The notes under the pieces were generated by a model that saw only the letters and a program-made list of their open reading frames with translations, had not been told where the DNA came from and searched no databases. 64,000 bases of DNA, from assembly GCF_025499465.1 (NCBI RefSeq), contig NZ_JAIMCA010000004.1, forward strand, positions 496,001 to 560,000, written 5' to 3'. The DNA is from Allobosea sp. BH3. GTDB lineage: Bacteria > Pseudomonadota > Alphaproteobacteria > Rhizobiales > Beijerinckiaceae. Made by a program: the position numbers and the translations under genes. Below, one piece after another: positions 26,791 through 35,675 of this stretch. Each line of letters opens with the position of its first letter. The first letter of the stretch is position 1.

Positions 26791-27570
26791 ATGGTGAACA
26801 ATTTTTTCATCGCCAGAGATTTCGACTGGGAGGTGAGGCGATCATCTCACCTCGATCGTGCGCTTAATGTCATAGCTAGGCGGCTCGGGACCCAAATCTA
26901 TACAGCCCCGATCATCGACAGGTTGATTCTGACCCTCACCGGCTTCAGATTATCCGCCACATGGTCAGGCTCTTCGACAAATCTCGAGCAGAGAATCAAT
27001 ATCTATCATCTCGTCAGCCAGGTTTTGGCTTATGAGGTTGAAGGCGATCTGGTTGAAGTCGGCTGCAATGAAGGCCAGTCTTCAATCCTGATCCGGACTG
27101 TGATGAACGACTTCAAGTTGCAGAAAGCGTTTCACGTCTACGACAGTTTCTCGGGGTTGCCCGATACTCGCGCCGAGGACGGCACGTCCTACAAGGCCGG
27201 CGATCTGGCGGTATCGGAAGCGGCTTTCCGAAAGAATTTCGCCGATCGCGGCCTGTCGATCCCGGTGATCCACAAGGGTTGGTTCTCGGATACGCTGCCG
27301 ACCGGGCTTCCTGACAGGATCTGCTTCGCCTATCTGGACGGCGATCTTTACGATTCGATCATGGTCAGCCTGGAGCACGCTTATCCAAGGCTGTCGAAGG
27401 GGGCGATCTGCCTGATCGACGACTATTGCGACACAGCCGTCGATCCGCATGGCTGGAACGAGCTGCCCGGCGTCAAGAAGGCCTGCGACGACTTCCTGGC
27501 CGATAAGCCGGAGAAGATCTGCTACCTCTACTCAGGCTCCTATACGCACGGCTTCTTCCGTAAGCTTTAG
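26791..27570 (+). CDS. TylF/MycF-type O-methyltransferase
   Basis: 259 residues. The SAM-binding block LVEVGCNEGQSSILIRTVMN near residue 90, HVYDSFSGLPDTRAEDGTSY, and metal-binding DGDLYDS plus LIDDYCDTAVDPHGW with LPGVKKACDDF define the macrocin-O-methyltransferase family, metal-dependent sugar or polyketide methyltransferases also found in polysaccharide loci. The first half has distinctly lower G+C than the neighbours (sampled lines 48-53 percent versus about 70 percent in the preceding gene), suggesting acquired DNA. No glycosyltransferase or polyketide genes surround it. The start follows a CAGGAGC ribosome binding site. Confidence 0.85.
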   Translation: MVNNFFIARDFDWEVRRSSHLDRALNVIARRLGTQIYTAPIIDRLILTLTGFRLSATWSGSSTNLEQRINIYHLVSQVLAYEVEGDLVEVGCNEGQSSILIRTVMNDFKLQKAFHVYDSFSGLPDTRAEDGTSYKAGDLAVSEAAFRKNFADRGLSIPVIHKGWFSDTLPTGLPDRICFAYLDGDLYDSIMVSLEHAYPRLSKGAICLIDDYCDTAVDPHGWNELPGVKKACDDFLADKPEKICYLYSGSYTHGFFRKL

Positions 27571-27580
27571 CGGATCGATG

Positions 27581-27617
27581 AAAAGGACGAGAGTGCTCGC
27601 CAAGGGAGCGAGCACTC
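27581..27617 (-). terminator. Hairpin terminator between convergent genes
   Basis: GAGTGCTCGC (27591-27600) and its complement GCGAGCACTC (27608-27617) form a 10-bp stem with a 7-nt loop. On the minus strand a short CCTTTT run follows within six bases, so it would end the oxoprolinase transcript; it also faces the tylF-like gene on the plus strand. Confidence 0.7.
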
Positions 27618-27638
27618 AGACGGTAACGGCCGACCGCC

Positions 27639-30600
27639 TCAGCCCTTGGGCTTGCCGTAGCCGCCCGCCGTCGGTGTGATCACCGTCACCGCCTCGCCCG
27701 CCTGCAGCAGGGTCTGGTCGGAGGGCTTGAGTTCCTCGACAGCTCCGGAGAGGCGCCTCACCAGCGTCCGCCCGAGCTCGCCCGGCTCGCCGCCCTTGAC
27801 GCCAAAGGGGCGCACACGGCGATGCGAGGCGAGGATCGCGCAGTCCATCGTCTTGAGGAAGCGGATGGTCCGGCTGGTGCCGTCACCGGCGCTCCACTCG
27901 CCCTTGCCACCGGACCCGAGACGGATGTGGAAATCCTCCAGCACGACCGGAAAGCGCGTCTCCAGGATCTCGGGATCGGTGAGTCGCGAGTTCGTCATGT
28001 GGACATGGACGCCCGAGGTGCCGTTGAAGCCGGGGCCCGCCGGCGAACCGGAGCAGATCGTCTCGTAGTACTGGTACTCGTCGTTGCCGAAGGTGAGGTT
28101 GTTCATCGTGCCCTGCGAGCACGCCATCGCCTCCAGCGCGCCGAACAGCGTGTTCGTCACCGCCTGGCTGACCTCGACATTGCCCGCCACGACCGCGGCC
28201 GGATAGCGCGGGCTGAGCATCGAGCCGTCCGGCACCACGATCCTGATCGGCCTCAGGCACCCCGCATTCATCGGGATCGCGTCGTCGACCATGACGCGGA
28301 AGACATAGAGCACGGCGGCGCGCGTGACGGGCGCCGGCGCGTTGAAATTGTCCGGTCGCTGCTCGGAGGTGCCAGTGAAATCGACCGTCGCTTCGCGCTT
28401 CTCGCGGTCGACGGTGATCTTCACCTTGATCGCGCAGCCCTGGTCCATCGGATAGGTGAATTCGCAGTCGTGGAGCTTGGCGAGCAGACGCGCCACGCTC
28501 TCGGCCGCGTTGTCCTGCACATGGCCCATATAGGCCTGCACGACATCGAGCCCGAAGGAGCGGATCATCTTGCGCAGCTCCGCCACGCCCTTCTCGTTGG
28601 CAGCGATCTGCGCCTTCAGGTCGTTGACGTTCTGCACGACGTTGCGCACCGGATAGCGCGCGCCGGTCAGCACCTTGACCAGCTCCTCCTCGCAGAAGCG
28701 GCCCTGATCGACGATCTTGAAGTTGTCGATATAGACGCCTTCTTCCTCGATATTCGTCGCCAGCGGCGACATCGAGCCCGGCGCCGTGCCGCCGACATCG
28801 GCGTGGTGTCCGCGGCTAGCCACCCAGAACAGGATCTCCTTGTCCCGGTCGTCAAAGACCGGCGTGCAGACCGTGATGTCCGGCAGATGCGTGCCGCCAT
28901 TGTAAGGTGCGTTCAGCGTGTAGACGTCGCCCGGCTTGATCACCGGGTTGTTGGCGATCACGGTCTCGACCGAACGGTCCATCGAGCCCAGATGCACCGG
29001 CATATGCGGCGCATTGGCGACGAGCGCGCCGGTCTGGTCGAAGACGGCGCAGGAGAAGTCGAGCCGCTCCTTGATGTTCACCGAATAGGCGGTGTTCTGC
29101 AGTGTCACGCCCATCTGCTCGGCGATCGACATGAACAGGTTGTTGAAGATCTCGAGCATCACCGGGTCGGCCTTGGTGCCGATCGCCGCCTGCTGGACCA
29201 GCGCCTTGACGCGCACCAGGACGAGATGGTCCTTCGGCGTCAGCTTCGCGCTCCAGCCTTCCTCGACCACGACGGTCTGGTTCGGCTCAATGATGATGGC
29301 AGGTCCCGCGACGCTCTGGCCGGGCTTGATCGCCTCGCGCCTGACGACGGCGGCATCGTGCCATTGCCCCTTCGAGAACAGCCGCGTGCGCTCAGCGACC
29401 TTGGGCTCGCCCGCCAATTCGGCGGCGGAGGCCTCCTCGAACTTCGCGCCACCGCCGACCGCCTCGACCTCGACAGCCTCGACCACCAGCGCCTTGGTCT
29501 CGTCCATGAAGCCGAAGCGCGCCTTGTGCGCCGTCTGGAAGGCGCTCTTCATGGCCTGCGCCTCACCGGCCGGGATCGCGATGGCCGTGTCTGTGCCGGC
29601 ATAGCGGATATGGGCGCGCACATGGATGGCGATGTCGCCCTCGGCCACGCCCTGGCCAGCGACCTCGGCGCGGGTCTCGGCTCCGAGCCTCCCGGCCACC
29701 GCGTCGATCGCCGCCTTGACCTTGTCGTCGAGCGCGACATCGAGGGCCGCGGTGCGTGTCGAGCGGATCTCGGCGAGGCCCATGCCATAAGCCGAGAGCA
29801 GGCCCGAGAAGGGGTGCAGCAGCACCGTCTTGATCCCGAGCGCATCGGCCACGAGGCAGGCATGCTGGCCGCCGGCGCCGCCGAAGGAGTTCAGCGCATA
29901 GCGGGTGATGTCGTAGCCGCGCTGGACGGAGATCTTCTTGATCGCCTCGGCCATGTTGGCCACCGCGATCTGGATGAAGCCGTCCGCGACCTCCTCGGCC
30001 GAGCGGCCGTCGCCGACCTCGGCGGCAAGCGTCGCGAACTTCGCCCGCACAGCCTCGACATCGAGCGGCTGGTCCTGCCCTGGCCCGAAGATGGCCGGGA
30101 AATAGGCAGGGATCAGCTTGCCGACCATGACGTTCGCATCCGTCACCGCCAGCGGCCCGCCGCGGCGATAGGCGGCAGGGCCTGGATTCGCCCCGGCGGA
30201 ATCCGGGCCGACGCGGAAGCGAGAGCCGTCGAAATGGAGGATCGAGCCGCCACCGGCCGCAACCGTGTGGATCAGCATCATCGGCGCGCGCATGCGCACG
30301 CCGGCGACCTCCGTCTCGAAGGCCCGCTCATATTCGCCGTCGAAATGGGCAACGTCCGTCGAGGTGCCGCCCATGTCGAAGCCGATCACCTTGTCGAAGC
30401 CGGCCGAACGGCCGGTCTCGGCGAGGCCGACGACGCCGCCGGCGGGGCCGGACAGGATCGCATCCTTGCCTTGGAACAGCTCGGCGGCCGTGAGCCCGCC
30501 CGAGGACATCATGAACATCAGCCGCGCGCCGGTGCGGGCGATGTCGAGTTCGTCGGAAACCTGCTTCACATAGCGGGCGAGGATGGGCGAGAGATACGCA

Positions 30601-31235
30601 TCGACCACGGCCGTGTCGCCGCGCCCGACCAGCTTCACCAGCGGCGAGACCTCATGGCTGACGGAAACCTGCGGGAAGCCGATGTCGCGCGCGATCCGGG
30701 CCGCGACCTGCTCATGGGCCGGGTAGCGATAGCCGTGCATGAAGACGATGGCGAGCGCGCGGAAGCCGGCATCGTACTGCGCCTGCAGCGCCTTGCGGAT
30801 CGCCGCTGCGTCAGGCTCACGCTCGACCGCGCCGTCGGCCAGCACCCGCTCCTCGATCTCGACGACATCCTCGTAGAGCTGCTCGGGCTTGATGATCTCC
30901 TTGGCGAAGATGTCCGGCCGCGCCTGGTAGCCGATGCGCAGCGCGTCGCGGAAACCCTTGGTCGTGACCAGCAGCGTGCGGTCGCCCTTGCGCTCCAGCA
31001 GCGCATTGGTGGCCACGGTCGTGCCCATGCGGACCTCGCCGATGGTGGCGGCCGGAATGGCCTCCCCGGCCTTCAGCCCGATCAGGTCGCGGATGCCCTG
31101 AACCGCGGCGTCGCGATAGGCGCCCGGATTCTCGGAAAGCAGCTTTCTGGCATGAAGCTTGCCAGCCGGCTCGCGGCCGATCACGTCGGTAAATGTGCCG
31201 CCGCGATCGATCCAGAAGTCCCAATGCGCCGACAT
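27639..31235 (-). CDS. Fused HyuA-HyuB / 5-oxoprolinase-type ATP-dependent amidohydrolase
   Basis: 1198 residues. The N-terminal HyuA half (about 1-690) begins [16 protein letters not shown], has [30 protein letters not shown] and the actin-like phosphate loops. The C-terminal HyuB half (about 700-1198) starts [20 protein letters not shown] and has [29 protein letters not shown] and [13 protein letters not shown]. This fused layout is that of eukaryotic and some bacterial 5-oxoprolinases, which open 5-oxoproline to glutamate with ATP; hydantoinases and acetophenone carboxylases are alternatives. It is divergent from a TRAP transporter that could import its substrate. Confidence 0.88.
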   Translation of the reverse strand: MSAHWDFWIDRGGTFTDVIGREPAGKLHARKLLSENPGAYRDAAVQGIRDLIGLKAGEAIPAATIGEVRMGTTVATNALLERKGDRTLLVTTKGFRDALRIGYQARPDIFAKEIIKPEQLYEDVVEIEERVLADGAVEREPDAAAIRKALQAQYDAGFRALAIVFMHGYRYPAHEQVAARIARDIGFPQVSVSHEVSPLVKLVGRGDTAVVDAYLSPILARYVKQVSDELDIARTGARLMFMMSSGGLTAAELFQGKDAILSGPAGGVVGLAETGRSAGFDKVIGFDMGGTSTDVAHFDGEYERAFETEVAGVRMRAPMMLIHTVAAGGGSILHFDGSRFRVGPDSAGANPGPAAYRRGGPLAVTDANVMVGKLIPAYFPAIFGPGQDQPLDVEAVRAKFATLAAEVGDGRSAEEVADGFIQIAVANMAEAIKKISVQRGYDITRYALNSFGGAGGQHACLVADALGIKTVLLHPFSGLLSAYGMGLAEIRSTRTAALDVALDDKVKAAIDAVAGRLGAETRAEVAGQGVAEGDIAIHVRAHIRYAGTDTAIAIPAGEAQAMKSAFQTAHKARFGFMDETKALVVEAVEVEAVGGGAKFEEASAAELAGEPKVAERTRLFSKGQWHDAAVVRREAIKPGQSVAGPAIIIEPNQTVVVEEGWSAKLTPKDHLVLVRVKALVQQAAIGTKADPVMLEIFNNLFMSIAEQMGVTLQNTAYSVNIKERLDFSCAVFDQTGALVANAPHMPVHLGSMDRSVETVIANNPVIKPGDVYTLNAPYNGGTHLPDITVCTPVFDDRDKEILFWVASRGHHADVGGTAPGSMSPLATNIEEEGVYIDNFKIVDQGRFCEEELVKVLTGARYPVRNVVQNVNDLKAQIAANEKGVAELRKMIRSFGLDVVQAYMGHVQDNAAESVARLLAKLHDCEFTYPMDQGCAIKVKITVDREKREATVDFTGTSEQRPDNFNAPAPVTRAAVLYVFRVMVDDAIPMNAGCLRPIRIVVPDGSMLSPRYPAAVVAGNVEVSQAVTNTLFGALEAMACSQGTMNNLTFGNDEYQYYETICSGSPAGPGFNGTSGVHVHMTNSRLTDPEILETRFPVVLEDFHIRLGSGGKGEWSAGDGTSRTIRFLKTMDCAILASHRRVRPFGVKGGEPGELGRTLVRRLSGAVEELKPSDQTLLQAGEAVTVITPTAGGYGKPKG

Positions 31236-31286
31236 GGAAGCCCCTCCTCCGTCCGCCCCTGGGTCGGAGCGATCTACGTTGACGTT

Positions 31287-31307
31287 TCATCGATAAATCG
31301 TCGATGA
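31287..31307. promoter_or_regulatory. Operator-like palindrome between oxoprolinase and TRAP genes
   Basis: TCATCGA (31287-31293) and TCGATGA (31301-31307) form a perfect 7-bp inverted repeat with a 7-nt AT-rich spacer. It overlaps the -10 region of the minus-strand promoter and lies just upstream of the plus-strand -35 box. The winged-helix regulator at 34435-34956 is the obvious candidate to bind it. Confidence 0.5.
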
Positions 31308-31318
31308 CTTATTGACAA
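31290..31318 (-). promoter_or_regulatory. Sigma-70-like promoter for the oxoprolinase gene
   Basis: On the minus strand TTGTCA (31318-31313) and TATCGA (31295-31290) are separated by 17 nt. The -10 box lies within the palindrome at 31287-31307, so a bound repressor would block it. The oxoprolinase ATG is at 31235. Confidence 0.5.
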
Positions 31319-31339
31319 GCCGGTTTCGCCGGCTACGAT
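31312..31339 (+). promoter_or_regulatory. Sigma-70-like promoter for the TRAP operon
   Basis: A consensus -35 box TTGACA (31312-31317) is followed after 16 nt by TACGAT (31334-31339). It overlaps the divergent -35 box by five bases. A GCCGG...CCGGC dyad fills the spacer. Expected start near 31346, 50-55 nt upstream of the leader ORF. Confidence 0.6.
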
Positions 31340-31399
31340 CTCGATTGTGGCTGGAACATGGCTGAGGGGCCGGGCCAGCTTGAGGCGGAGGATGCAAGA

Positions 31400-31465
31400 A
31401 TGCGAGCTCTCCTGACAACCGGGTGCACCGGCGCCGCAGACCTGTGGGAAGGGCGCATCTCATGA
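31400..31465 (+). CDS. Possible 21-residue leader peptide coupled to the TRAP small permease
   Basis: ATG at 31400 lies 8 nt after a strong GGAGG, opening a 21-codon frame (MRALLTTG start) whose TGA stop overlaps the ATG of the TRAP small permease as ATGA (31462-31465). The frame differs from that of the permease. Ribosome binding is better here than for the permease itself (GGGAAGGG). It may serve translational coupling or be a regulatory leader; no codon runs suggesting attenuation by one amino acid are seen. Confidence 0.4.
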   Translation: MRALLTTGCTGAADLWEGRIS

Positions 31466-32010
31466 TCCGCCGCGCACTAGACGCCCTCTATCTCTGGGCC
31501 GGCTATGCCGCTGGCTGCTTCCTGGTGGTCATCTTCGTGCTGATGATGAGCTTGTCGCTCGGGCGCGAGATCGGCCTCAACATCCCCTCCGGCGACGACT
31601 TCGCCTCCTGGTGCATGGCGGCGATGGCGTTCCTCGGGCTCGCCCATACCTTCAAGTCCGGCGACATGATCCGGGTCGGCCTGCTGATCGACCGGTTCAA
31701 GGGCAAGACGCGCTGGTGCTTCGAGGTCTTTTCGCTGGTGCTCGGCCTGGGCTTCGTCGGCTTCTTCGCCTGGCACGCCGTGATCATGACCTGGCAGTCC
31801 TATGAGTTCAACGACATCGCCGGCGGCGTCGTCGCGATGCCGATGTGGATTCCGCAGCTCGGCTATTCCGGCGGCCTTGTGATCCTGTTCATCGCCTTCG
31901 CCGACGAGTTCGTTCACGTCGTGCTGCGCCGGCAGGAGCCGCGCTACGAGAAGCCGCCCGCGCAGTCCGACGAGGAAATCGTCGAGCGCGCCATGGCGAG
32001 CGGGGTTTGA
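31462..32010 (+). CDS. TRAP transporter small permease (DctQ type)
   Basis: 182 residues, four transmembrane helices: residues about 10-32, 45-63 (with WCMAAMAFLGLAHTFKSGDMIRV, the DctQ hallmark, in two pieces), 82-105 and 128-148. Start at 31462 follows GGGAAGGG. DctQ subunits join the large permease DctM in the inner membrane to import solutes delivered by the periplasmic DctP with a sodium gradient. The stop is 5 bp before the DctM start. A 21-codon ORF overlaps its start. Confidence 0.9.
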   Translation: MIRRALDALYLWAGYAAGCFLVVIFVLMMSLSLGREIGLNIPSGDDFASWCMAAMAFLGLAHTFKSGDMIRVGLLIDRFKGKTRWCFEVFSLVLGLGFVGFFAWHAVIMTWQSYEFNDIAGGVVAMPMWIPQLGYSGGLVILFIAFADEFVHVVLRRQEPRYEKPPAQSDEEIVERAMASGV

Positions 32011-32014
32011 CACG

Positions 32015-33325
32015 ATGGCAATGATCGAAATTTCGGGGCTCCTGCTCCTGCTGCTGATCGTCTTCCTGGCCGGCGGCGTCTGGATCGCGATCTCGCTGAT
32101 GGCCTGCGGCTGGGTCGCGATGCAGTTCGTCGCTGGTGGCATCCCCGCCGGCGCCGTGCTGGCAACCACGATCTGGGGCAACAGCGCCTCCTGGACGCTG
32201 GCGGCGCTCCCGCTCTTCATCTGGATGGGCGAGATCCTCTACCGCACCAAGCTCTCCGAGGAGATGTTCCGCGGCCTCGCCCCCTGGCTGAACTGGCTCC
32301 CCGGCCGGCTGATGCATGTCAACGTGCTGGCCTGCGGCATCTTCGGCTCGGTCTCCGGTTCCTCGGCAGCGACCTGCGCCACCGTCGCCAAGATCGCCCT
32401 GCCCGAGCTCAAGAAGCGTGGCTACAACGAGAAGCTCGCGCTGGGCTCGCTCGCCGGCGCCGGCACGCTGGGCATCCTGATCCCGCCCTCGATCACCATG
32501 GTGGTCTATGCGGTCGCGGCGAACGTCTCGATCATCCAGGTCTTTCTCGCCGGCTTCCTGCCCGGCCTGCTCGTGATGGTGCTCTATTCCGGCTACATCG
32601 CGGTCTGGCACCTGCTGCATCCGGACCAGGCTCCTCCCAAGGAGCCGAAGATGAGCTTCCGCGAGAAGATGCGGGAATCGGCGCAGCTCATCCCCTGCAT
32701 GCTGCTGATCGCGCTGGTCTTCCTCTCGCTGCTGCTGGGCTGGGCAACCGCGACGGAATGCGCCGCCTGGGGCGTGCTCGGCTCCTTCGGCATCGCCTGG
32801 TGGTCAGGCACGCTCACGAAAGAGGCCTTCTGGCAGAGCGTCATGGGCACGACGCGGATCACCGGCATGATCATGCTGATCCTGGCCGGCGCCTCCTTCA
32901 TGTCGACCTCCATGGCCTATACCGGCATCCCGCTGGCCCTGGCTGCCTGGGTGGATTCGCTTCACCTCTCGCCCTATGCGCTGATCGCTGCCCTGACGGT
33001 GATGTACATCATCCTCGGCACGGCGCTGGACGGCATCTCGATGATCGTGCTGACGACCGCGATCGTGCTGCCGATGATCAAGGCCGCGGGCTTCGATCTG
33101 GTCTGGTTCGGTATCTTCCTCGTGCTGATCGTCGAGATGGCGGAAGTCTCCCCGCCCGTCGGCTTCAACCTCTTCGTGCTGCAGACGATGTCGGGCAAGG
33201 ATTCCAACACCGTCGCGCTCGCGGCGCTGCCCTTCTTTTTTCTACTGGTCGCCGCCGTCGCGATCATTACGATCTTCCCATGGATCGTGATGGTGCTGCC
33301 GGAGATGGCCTTTCCGCCGCAGTAA
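32015..33325 (+). CDS. TRAP transporter large permease (DctM type)
   Basis: 436 residues with about 12 hydrophobic segments. Family landmarks: GVWIAISLMACGW near the N-terminus, FGSVSGSSAATCATVAKIALPEL, the LGSLAGAGTLGILIPPSI substrate/ion-binding motif and the C-terminal VEMAEVSPPVGFNLFVLQ repeat of the same type. It forms the conducting unit with the small permease and uses a cation gradient. It overlaps nothing and is followed after 34 bp by the binding protein with an ACGGAG-type ribosome binding site. Confidence 0.93.
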   Translation: MAMIEISGLLLLLLIVFLAGGVWIAISLMACGWVAMQFVAGGIPAGAVLATTIWGNSASWTLAALPLFIWMGEILYRTKLSEEMFRGLAPWLNWLPGRLMHVNVLACGIFGSVSGSSAATCATVAKIALPELKKRGYNEKLALGSLAGAGTLGILIPPSITMVVYAVAANVSIIQVFLAGFLPGLLVMVLYSGYIAVWHLLHPDQAPPKEPKMSFREKMRESAQLIPCMLLIALVFLSLLLGWATATECAAWGVLGSFGIAWWSGTLTKEAFWQSVMGTTRITGMIMLILAGASFMSTSMAYTGIPLALAAWVDSLHLSPYALIAALTVMYIILGTALDGISMIVLTTAIVLPMIKAAGFDLVWFGIFLVLIVEMAEVSPPVGFNLFVLQTMSGKDSNTVALAALPFFFLLVAAVAIITIFPWIVMVLPEMAFPPQ

Positions 33326-33359
33326 AAGAGACCAACAACAGGGAACGGAGAAAAACGAC

Positions 33360-34355
33360 ATGACGCGTAACGACTTCATCAAGGGCCTGCTTGCCATTGG
33401 CGTGGCCGCCGGCACTCTGGCCCTCGCAAGCACCGGCGCCATGGCGCAGACCAAGTGGAATCTGCCCGCCGCCTACCCGGCCGACAACCCGCACAGCGAA
33501 AACCTCGCCCTCTTCGCCAAGGACGTCGAGACGGCGACCGGCGGCAAGCTCTCGATCACGGTCCACGCCAACGCCTCGCTCTTCAAGGCGCCGGAGATCA
33601 AGCGCGCCGTCCAGACCGGCCAGGCCCAGATGGGCGAAGTGCTGATGTCGATCCACGAGAACGAGGACCCGGTCTACGGCATCGACGTCGTGCCCTTCCT
33701 CGCCGCCTCCTTCGAGGAATCGAAGAAGCTCTATGCCGCCTCGAAAGCGGCAGTCGAGAAGAAGCTCGACAGCCAGGGCGTCAAGCTGCTGTTCATGGTC
33801 CCCTGGGCGCCGCAGGGCGTCTACGCCAAGAAGGACATCAACACGATCGAGGACATGAAGGGCCTGAAGTGGCGCTCCTACAATGTCGGCACGACCCGCC
33901 TCGGCGAGTTGCTCGGCATGCAGTCGGTCACGATTCAGGCCGCCGAACTGCCGCAGGCTCTGGCGACCGGCGTCGTCAACTCGTTCATGTCGTCGGGCGG
34001 CACGGGCTATGATTCCAAGGTCTGGGAGTCGCTGACCCACTTCTATGACACCAAGGCCTGGATCCCGAAGAACGCGACCTTCGTCAACAAGGCCGCCTTC
34101 AACGGCCTCGACAAGGCGACGCAGGACGCCATCCTCAAGGCTTCGGCCGACGCCGAAGCGCGCGGCTGGAAGATGTGGGAGGAGAAGGCCGGCTGGTATC
34201 TCGACCAGCTCAAGGCCAAGGGCATGAAGGTCCAGGCGCCGAGCCCGGAACTCGCGGCCGGCTTTAAGAAGGCTGGCGAGACCCTGACCTCCGACTGGCT
34301 GAAGAAGGCCGGTGCCGACGGCCAGGCGATCGTCGACGCCTACAAGAAGATGTAA
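33360..34355 (+). CDS. TRAP transporter substrate-binding protein (DctP type)
   Basis: 331 residues with a signal peptide (FIKGLLAIGVAAGTLALAST, cleavage near AMA-QT). DctP features: WNLPAAYPADNPHSENLALFAKDVE near the mature N-terminus, GQAQMGEVLMS, and the ligand-arginine region MKGLKWRSYNVGTTRLGELLGMQ where Arg binds a carboxylate. It captures an organic acid in the periplasm. With the adjacent oxoprolinase-like enzyme, a cyclic amino acid such as 5-oxoproline is a reasonable guess. A hairpin terminator follows, separating it from the regulator gene. Confidence 0.92.
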   Translation: MTRNDFIKGLLAIGVAAGTLALASTGAMAQTKWNLPAAYPADNPHSENLALFAKDVETATGGKLSITVHANASLFKAPEIKRAVQTGQAQMGEVLMSIHENEDPVYGIDVVPFLAASFEESKKLYAASKAAVEKKLDSQGVKLLFMVPWAPQGVYAKKDINTIEDMKGLKWRSYNVGTTRLGELLGMQSVTIQAAELPQALATGVVNSFMSSGGTGYDSKVWESLTHFYDTKAWIPKNATFVNKAAFNGLDKATQDAILKASADAEARGWKMWEEKAGWYLDQLKAKGMKVQAPSPELAAGFKKAGETLTSDWLKKAGADGQAIVDAYKKM

Positions 34356-34375
34356 GGCTGCAAGCCTCGAGAAAG

Positions 34376-34405
34376 GGCGCGGGATTCCAACTCCCGCGCC
34401 ATTTT
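34376..34405 (+). terminator. Terminator after the TRAP operon
   Basis: GGCGCGGGA (34376-34384) and TCCCGCGCC (34392-34400) form a perfect 9-bp stem with a 7-nt loop, followed by ATTTT. It sits 20 bp after the binding protein stop and would reduce transcription into the regulator gene. Confidence 0.8.
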
Positions 34406-34434
34406 CGTCACTGAAAGGTGCAGCTGGACAAGCG

Positions 34435-34956
34435 ATGCAGCCAGACCTCGACGACCTTGGCCCGATCGTCTCCTCCGGCCATCTCGCCTCCGGCGCGCTG
34501 CCGGCGCTGTCGGAGTACGAGTTCGCGCTCAGCATGTCGGTGCATGCCTTCCATCGCTGGATGGTGCGCTGCATGGCGGCGGCCGGCGTGCCGGACCTCT
34601 CGCCGCTCGACGTGCTGGTGCTGCACAACGTCAACCATCGCGGCAAGCCGAAGCGGCTCTCCGACATCTGCCTCGTCCTCAATATCGAGGACACGCATAT
34701 CGTGAACTACTCGCTGAAGAAGCTGGAGCGGCTGAAGCTCATCCGTGGCGGCCGCAAGGGCAAGGAAAAGACCGCCGAGGTCACGCCCGCCGGCGGCGAG
34801 GCCTGCCGGCGCTACGCCCAGATTCGCGAACAGCTGCTCGTCAAATCCGTGCGTGCCACCGGCCTCGATCCGGCGCGCCTCTCCGAGATCGCCGCTGTCA
34901 TGCGCTCGCTGTCAGGGCAGTACGATCAGGCCGCACGAGCGGCGGCGAGCCTGTAG
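34435..34956 (+). CDS. Winged-helix (MarR-like) transcriptional regulator
   Basis: 173 residues, start at 34435 (MQPDLDDLGPIVSSGHLASG); earlier in-frame sequence overlaps dctP's tail region and is not conserved-looking. The centre holds a winged helix: LSPLDVLVLHNVNHRGKPKRLSDIC as helix 1-2, a recognition helix in VLNIEDTHIVNYSLKKLERL, and a wing with GGRKGKEKTAEVTPAG. Proteins of this type accompany TRAP and hydantoinase genes in alphaproteobacteria. It is the likely regulator of the divergent promoters at 31290-31339, probably responding to the transported substrate; this is inferred from context. Confidence 0.8.
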   Translation: MQPDLDDLGPIVSSGHLASGALPALSEYEFALSMSVHAFHRWMVRCMAAAGVPDLSPLDVLVLHNVNHRGKPKRLSDICLVLNIEDTHIVNYSLKKLERLKLIRGGRKGKEKTAEVTPAGGEACRRYAQIREQLLVKSVRATGLDPARLSEIAAVMRSLSGQYDQAARAAASL

Positions 34957-34969
34957 AGGACTGATATTG

Positions 34970-35088
34970 CACGGAACCACGGTGTCATCCCGGACAAGCG
35001 GCGCAGCCGCGCCGATCCGGGATCCATCGTAGGGTTCAGAGCTTTACGATGGATCCCGGCGCTCCGCTTCGCTGCGGCCGGGATGACG
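34970..35088. repeat. Palindromic repeat, family B (complete copy)
   Basis: Begins GCACGGAACCACGGTGTCAT and folds through outer arms GTCATCCCGG (34984) and CCGGGATGAC (to 35087). Inner arms around GATCCGGGATCCATCGTA and TACGATGGATCCCGGC give a nested hairpin. A shorter copy with the same lead-in is at 55581-55638. It fills the gap between the regulator and the convergent AHSA1 gene. Confidence 0.8.
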
Positions 35089-35117
35089 CGGCGCTTCCGG
35101 GTGAAGTCGGCAAGCCT

Positions 35118-35675
35118 TTAGGCAAGTCCTGAAGGCTCGGGCAGGTGCTTCTGCCGGGCGGCATAATCCTGCTCCAGTGCTTCGTGCTTTGACCAGAAGC
35201 CACGCGGCTTGCTGCCGTTGAGCTGATCCTCGAGCAGGCCCAGATGCAGGTGCCAGCCGCTGGAAACCATGGCCATCCGCGCCTTGGTGCCGAGCCGGCG
35301 GTGGGTCAGCACGAGGCGCACCTTCTCGCCCTCCTTCGTCAGCTCGAACTCGACATCCGAATCCGGTTCCCCCATGCCCACCCAATTGAAGGCGAAGCGA
35401 TGGGGCGGTTCCCAGGCCGTCACCGTCCCGGACATCATCGCCCCCTCGTCATTCATCTTGCGGGCGCTTTCGGGCGGCCGCTCGTCGGTGATCTCCGAGT
35501 GCTTGAAGAAGAGCGCGACCTTGCCGCCCACGAGCGGCTCCGTCTCGCCGCCGCAGAACCAGGTCGAGCGCTTGCCGCCCTCGGTGATGTAGGCCCACAC
35601 CCGCTCGATAGGGCCGGGCAGCAGGCGTTCGAAACGCACAGCTCCGCCTTCCAGAACGATACCGTACTCACTCAT
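35118..35675 (-). CDS. AHSA1/SRPBCC-domain protein
   Basis: 185 residues, start at 35675 (MSEYGIVLEGGAVRFERLLP). The SRPBCC (START-like) fold is shown by the RLLPGPIERVWAYITEGGKRSTWFCGG beginning (in parts), GKVALFFKHSE, VTAWEPPHRFAFNW and the C-terminal SSGWHLHLGLLEDQL. Proteins of the AHSA1 group bind hydrophobic ligands or partners and are often encoded directly after an ArsR regulator, as here, where the start overlaps the regulator stop by 8 nt. The biological ligand is unknown. Probably co-regulated by the ArsR protein. Confidence 0.85.
   Translation of the reverse strand: MSEYGIVLEGGAVRFERLLPGPIERVWAYITEGGKRSTWFCGGETEPLVGGKVALFFKHSEITDERPPESARKMNDEGAMMSGTVTAWEPPHRFAFNWVGMGEPDSDVEFELTKEGEKVRLVLTHRRLGTKARMAMVSSGWHLHLGLLEDQLNGSKPRGFWSKHEALEQDYAARQKHLPEPSGLA

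Noticed and set aside
27822-31307. Very long open frame on the plus strand opposite the oxoprolinase gene
   Set aside because: It mirrors the real gene in a high-G+C genome, has Arg/His/Asp-biased composition and no recognisable domain; the minus-strand protein has clear family motifs throughout.
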